Shown in pieces: positions 63,869-64,000 of a stretch of DNA of 64,000 bases (positions are counted from its first letter, which is position 1; the number at the start of each line of letters is the position of its first letter). Where the stretch lies: positions 101,430-165,429 of the forward strand of contig JAQWSC010000006.1 of the NCBI GenBank assembly GCA_029243385.1, in the 5' to 3' direction. The translations under genes were made by a program, and so were the position numbers. The notes beneath the pieces are model-generated. The model did no database searches, was not told where the DNA came from, and worked only from the letters and a program-made list of their open reading frames with translations. The DNA is from Flavobacteriaceae bacterium. Its GTDB lineage: Bacteria; Bacteroidota; Bacteroidia; Flavobacteriales; Flavobacteriaceae.

Positions 63869-64000
63869 TATTTAAGAGGCTTAGAAATAGCTGAATTAAA
63901 GGAAGAAGATATGCCAATGGTTTAGTCTTTCTTTTTCGAATAAACTTGGGAAGCAAGTAAAATCAATAAAAGAAATAAAATTGAATTTATATAATCGGGG
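63869..64000. repeat. copy 3 of the repeated 3' end, running off the window
   Basis: The plus strand encodes YLRGLEIAELKEEDMPMV-stop (stop 63923-63925). From 63891 on it is 96% identical to copy 2, giving a tandem period of 261 bases. The array may continue beyond 64000. Confidence 0.85.
63922..64000 (-). CDS. C-terminus of a second copy of the small membrane protein (partial)
   Basis: Minus-strand frame reading PDYINSILFLLLILLASQVY then SKKKD-stop, differing from the copy at 63661 by one residue (Phe to Leu) and one silent change. The 5' part lies beyond the window, so it cannot be judged intact. Confidence 0.5.
   Translation of the reverse strand, partial: PDYINSILFLLLILLASQVYSKKKD

Noticed and set aside
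62900..64000. Integron cassette array
   Set aside because: The repeats invited this idea, but they lack attC-type paired core sites and long internal inverted symmetry, and the repeat itself encodes protein ends.
57484..64000. Integrated element using the tRNA-Ala 3' end
   Set aside because: No second copy of the tRNA 3' end and no integrase gene were seen within the window; the far end could lie outside it.
1..64000. CRISPR arrays, rRNA genes, transposases
   Set aside because: No regular direct repeats with unique spacers, no rRNA-like sequence and no recognisable intact transposase were seen.

Overview
The window looks like part of the chromosome of a marine member of the Bacteroidota, family Flavobacteriaceae or a close relative. 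The reasons are: AT-rich, tightly packed genes, often with convergent ends that overlap; few Shine-Dalgarno sequences; repeated use of the Bacteroidota promoter form TTTG-N19/20-TAnnTTTG; and families typical of the group (DUF2723, DUF4270, DUF3078, DUF2480, choice-of-anchor B, cytochrome b558-type SdhC, alpha2-type GlyRS, a suf operon ending in a DUF59 gene). No intact transposase, phage gene, CRISPR array or rRNA is visible.

Layout. 1-2244: end of a DUF2723 membrane protein, a cysteine-less thioredoxin-fold protein and a membrane phosphoesterase. 2407-13597: information-processing block polA, rplM-rpsI, rpsB-tsf, pyrH-frr, an MMPL/RND exporter and asnS. 13688-17818: rpoN, an overlooked 58-residue CDGSH protein, a DinB-like protein and a short AT-rich accessory patch (HTH-like protein, EF-hand coiled-coil protein, small membrane protein). 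17819-24576: leftward glgA-like/DUF4270/glmS facing panC-panD and a flippase-like membrane protein. 24603-36607: radA, aldo/keto reductase, exonuclease III, a giant outer-membrane protein, a beta-barrel protein, glyS, a comF broken by an in-frame stop, an Ig-like lipoprotein and an omega-amidase. 36608-40402: two tiny genes behind a near-perfect promoter, then the leftward sdhCAB operon. 40613-46354: pepP, an alpha/beta hydrolase, thiL and two lipoproteins. 46471-53265: suf operon sufA-sufB-lipoprotein-sufC-sufD-sufS-sufE-sufT-DUF2480. 53293-57390: DUF3078, hflX, lpxH-like, queD, enoyl-CoA hydratase. 57484: tRNA-Ala(GGC).

Downstream of the tRNA the character changes. There is a voltage-gated channel with an acidic TLEDWTD filter and two orphan genes. 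From about 60.4 kb to the window end the DNA is a mosaic: a possible 107-bp inverted-repeat element, a long palindrome, an N-truncated and frameshifted sulfatase, a glycosidase fragment on the opposite strand, a truncated acetolactate decarboxylase-like lipoprotein gene, and three copies of the 3' end of one unknown protein gene. The last two of these copies are each paired with the convergent 3' end of a small membrane-protein gene, and together they form a 261-bp tandem repeat running off the window. This repeat-and-fragment zone is the least explained part.

How the genes work together: most of the window is housekeeping (replication, translation, Fe-S assembly, succinate oxidation, amino-sugar and pantothenate synthesis). 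The sulfatase and glycosidase relics suggest past degradation of sulfated algal polysaccharide. Promoter and start-site calls rest on reading sequence only; no alignment or structure prediction was run.
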